From an uncultured Gemmatimonadota bacterium (lineage in GTDB: Bacteria; Gemmatimonadota; Gemmatimonadetes; Gemmatimonadales; Gemmatimonadaceae), in contig CAITQY010000568.1 in assembly GCA_903894655.1 (NCBI GenBank), positions 1-23,671 on the forward strand: a stretch of DNA of 23,671 nucleotides. Reading direction: 5' to 3'. The notes beneath the pieces were generated by a model, which was not told the origin of the DNA, did no database searches, and saw only the letters and a list, made by a program, of their open reading frames with translations. The position numbers were made by a program, and so were the translations under genes. Shown in pieces: positions 22,166-23,671 of the stretch; the stretch's first letter is position 1, and each line of letters opens with the position of its first letter.

Positions 22166-22565
22166 GGCTCGGGCGGGCTGAGAGAAGTGCAAGTGCACGC
22201 GGGGCGACCGCGCGCAAAGGAAGAATCGCGTCACCGCGCCCGGAACGCCACGTGCAAGGTCCAATGTTACGGGAAGTTGACGAGTTGAACCGGCACCGAA
22301 CGGTTCATTACCGAACCACTTTTACCTCACGAACGTCGGACGTTCGGCCCACCCAGAGACGTGGAGCAGGCCGTTCTCTTCCAGTCAAACTGGCAGACTG
22401 CCGCCACGGCAGCCCTCGAATCGCTGCGCACCGCCAGAGTTGCGCCGGTCCGGCAGACCCATCGCGGCCCACCCCTTGCCTCTCGACAGGGCAGCAGTGG
22501 AGCAGAGCACGCATCGACGTAACGACGTCCCTACAGACAGCAACTCCTCAACGAGACCTCGAATA
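22166..22565. other. Divergent intergenic region and dnaK leader, rich in palindromes
   Basis: This 400-base stretch separates the minus-strand DUF47-pit-ppk1 operon from dnaK. I see no credible gene. An open frame at 22252-22566 has no family resemblance and ends at the dnaK start. It contains GGTTC-N6-GAACC (22302-22317), the 17-bp palindrome at 22330-22346, CCAGT-CAA-ACTGG (22381-22393) and CTGCCG-CCA-CGGCAG (22398-22412). No CIRCE element and no convincing heat-shock promoter was found. TTGACG at 22277-22282 is an isolated -35-like match. Confidence 0.5.
22330..22346. promoter_or_regulatory. 17-bp perfect palindrome upstream of dnaK
   Basis: CGAACGTC and GACGTTCG are perfect complements around a single central G. 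The tight centre favours a protein-binding operator over an RNA hairpin. It is 219 bases before the dnaK ATG and could act on dnaK or on the divergent DUF47-pit-ppk1 genes. It does not match CIRCE, HAIR or the LexA spacing. Confidence 0.5.
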
Positions 22566-23671
22566 ATGGCTGAAAAAGTTATCGGCATCGACCTGGGCAC
22601 GACCAACTCGGTGGTGTCCGTACTGGAAGGTGGCGATCCCGTGGTCATCCCGAACGCCGAGGGCGGTCGGACGACCCCGTCGGTCGTCGGATTTACGAAG
22701 GACGGCGAGCGCCTGGTTGGCCAGATCGCCAAGCGTCAGGCCGTCACCAATCCGCAGAACACGATCTTCTCGATCAAGCGCTTCATGGGGCAGCGGACCA
22801 CGGAAGCCCAGGCCGAGCAGTCACGCGTGCCGTACAAGATCGTGGCGGGCCCGAACGACGTGGCCTCGGTTGAAGTGGGTGGTAAGCGCTACACGCCGCC
22901 CGAAATCTCGGCCATGATCCTGCAGAAGATGAAGCAGACCGCCGAAGATTACCTCGGCCATAGCGTCACCAAGGCGGTCATCACCGTCCCGGCCTATTTC
23001 AACGACGCCCAGCGCCAAGCCACCAAGGACGCCGGCAAGATCGCCGGCCTCGAAGTCCTCCGCATCATCAACGAGCCCACCGCCGCCGCGCTCGCGTACG
23101 GCTTGGACAAGAACAAGAAGACCGACGAGAAGGTCGCCGTGTTCGACTTGGGCGGCGGCACGTACGACATCTCCGTCCTCGAGTTGTACGATGTGGACGG
23201 CACGCGTCAGTTCGTAGTGAAGTCCACCAACGGCGATACGCACTTGGGCGGCGATGACTTCGATCAGCGCGTCATGGATTGGCTGGTGGCCGAGTTCAAG
23301 CGCGATCAGGCGATCGACTTGAGCAAGGATCCGATGGCGATCCAGCGCCTCAAGGAGGCAGCTGAAAAGGCGAAGATGGAACTGTCGAGTGCCAACAGCA
23401 CCGATATCAACCTGCCCTTCATCACCGCCGACCAGTCGGGCCCGAAGCACCTCAACTACTCGCTCACGCGCGCCAAGTTCGAGCAGCTCGTGGACGACCT
23501 GATCCAGCGCACCCTCGAGCCCATGAAGAAGGCGCTCAAGGATGCCGGCATGCAGCCGAGCGAAGTCGACGAGATCATCCTCGTCGGTGGCTCCACGCGT
23601 ATTCCGAAGATTCAGCAGGTCGTGAAGGAGTTCTTCGGCAAGGAGCCCAACAAGGGCGTGAACCCGGACGA
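22566..23671 (+). CDS. dnaK: Chaperone DnaK (Hsp70), partial at right edge
   Basis: The first 368 residues are present. The ATPase domain begins VIGIDLGTTNSVVSVLEGG, with TPSVVGF, IKRFMG (70-75), VITVPAYFNDAQRQATKDAG, IINEPTAAALAYGL, VAVFDLGGGTYDISVLE, STNGDTHLGGDDFD and ILVGGSTRIPKIQ, which covers nearly the whole nucleotide-binding domain. The substrate-binding domain lies outside the window. DnaK folds and refolds proteins in the cytoplasm with DnaJ and GrpE, neither of which is in view. Only a weak GAGACC precedes the ATG. The gene appears unrelated in function to the phosphate cluster. Confidence 0.97.
   Translation, partial: MAEKVIGIDLGTTNSVVSVLEGGDPVVIPNAEGGRTTPSVVGFTKDGERLVGQIAKRQAVTNPQNTIFSIKRFMGQRTTEAQAEQSRVPYKIVAGPNDVASVEVGGKRYTPPEISAMILQKMKQTAEDYLGHSVTKAVITVPAYFNDAQRQATKDAGKIAGLEVLRIINEPTAAALAYGLDKNKKTDEKVAVFDLGGGTYDISVLELYDVDGTRQFVVKSTNGDTHLGGDDFDQRVMDWLVAEFKRDQAIDLSKDPMAIQRLKEAAEKAKMELSSANSTDINLPFITADQSGPKHLNYSLTRAKFEQLVDDLIQRTLEPMKKALKDAGMQPSEVDEIILVGGSTRIPKIQQVVKEFFGKEPNKGVNPD

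Noticed and set aside
22330..22346. LexA/SOS box resemblance (CGAAC ... GTTCG)
   Set aside because: The Gram-positive LexA site has a 4-base spacer between the arms and this has 7. No SOS gene is adjacent.
22265..22565. CIRCE or HAIR heat-shock operator upstream of dnaK
   Set aside because: Neither the TTAGCACTC-N9-GAGTGCTAA nor the CTTGAGT-N7-ACTCAAG pattern is present.
22252..22566. Plus-strand 104-residue open frame just before dnaK
   Set aside because: It has no recognisable motif, atypical composition, and overlaps palindromes of the leader. Its abutting stop is probably chance, though a leader peptide cannot be fully excluded.
1..23671. CRISPR array, tRNA/rRNA, transposase or phage genes
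   Set aside because: No regularly spaced repeats, cloverleaf-type sequences or mobile-element protein motifs were found on reading. A covariance-model scan could confirm this.

Overview
This is a G+C-rich, gene-dense bacterial window. It is best read as a phosphate and polyphosphate island of a Gram-negative bacterium. A TonB-dependent outer-membrane receptor, several lipoproteins and an outer-membrane style signal peptide repertoire show a diderm cell. The gene content and protein style suggest Gemmatimonadota (Gemmatimonas-like, a group known for polyphosphate accumulation), but this assignment is inference from memory and not a database result.

Layout. (1) Positions 1-1822, minus strand: the N-terminal 607 residues of a secreted nucleotidase with one complete metallophosphatase/5'-nucleotidase unit and the beginning of a second one. 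(2) 1997-4850, plus strand: uridine kinase, then the PhoB-type response regulator and PhoR-type histidine kinase. (3) 4835-5758, minus strand: a sirtuin with class III (deacylase) specificity residues, whose 3' end overlaps phoR. (4) 5983-10670, plus strand: a TonB-dependent receptor followed by a large beta-helix-like lipoprotein, each followed by two tandem RNA hairpins. (5) 10774-18265, plus strand: an unrecognised small putative lipoprotein coupled to pstS, then pstC, pstA, two tandem pstB genes, phoU and an exopolyphosphatase. From pstC to ppx the genes overlap by 1-8 bases at every junction. (6) 22165-18309, minus strand, convergent with (5): a PhoU-like DUF47 protein, a Pit-type phosphate transporter and polyphosphate kinase 1. 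(7) A roughly 300-400 base leader rich in palindromes, then dnaK, which runs off the right edge.

How it fits together. Extracellular or periplasmic nucleotidase releases phosphate. The receptor/lipoprotein pair is a plausible outer-membrane uptake route. PstSCAB (high affinity) and Pit (low affinity) bring phosphate into the cytoplasm. PhoR/PhoB with PhoU sense it, and Ppk1/Ppx store and release it as polyphosphate. I see an 11-bp-period direct repeat resembling a Pho box upstream of the receptor (three half-sites, 5832-5860). Related two-half-site sequences lie upstream of the beta-helix lipoprotein (8812-8829) and of pstC (12542-12559). This is the main reason to propose that the receptor/lipoprotein pair is an undescribed Pho-controlled outer-membrane phosphate acquisition module. 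No tRNA, rRNA, CRISPR array or insertion sequence was seen.
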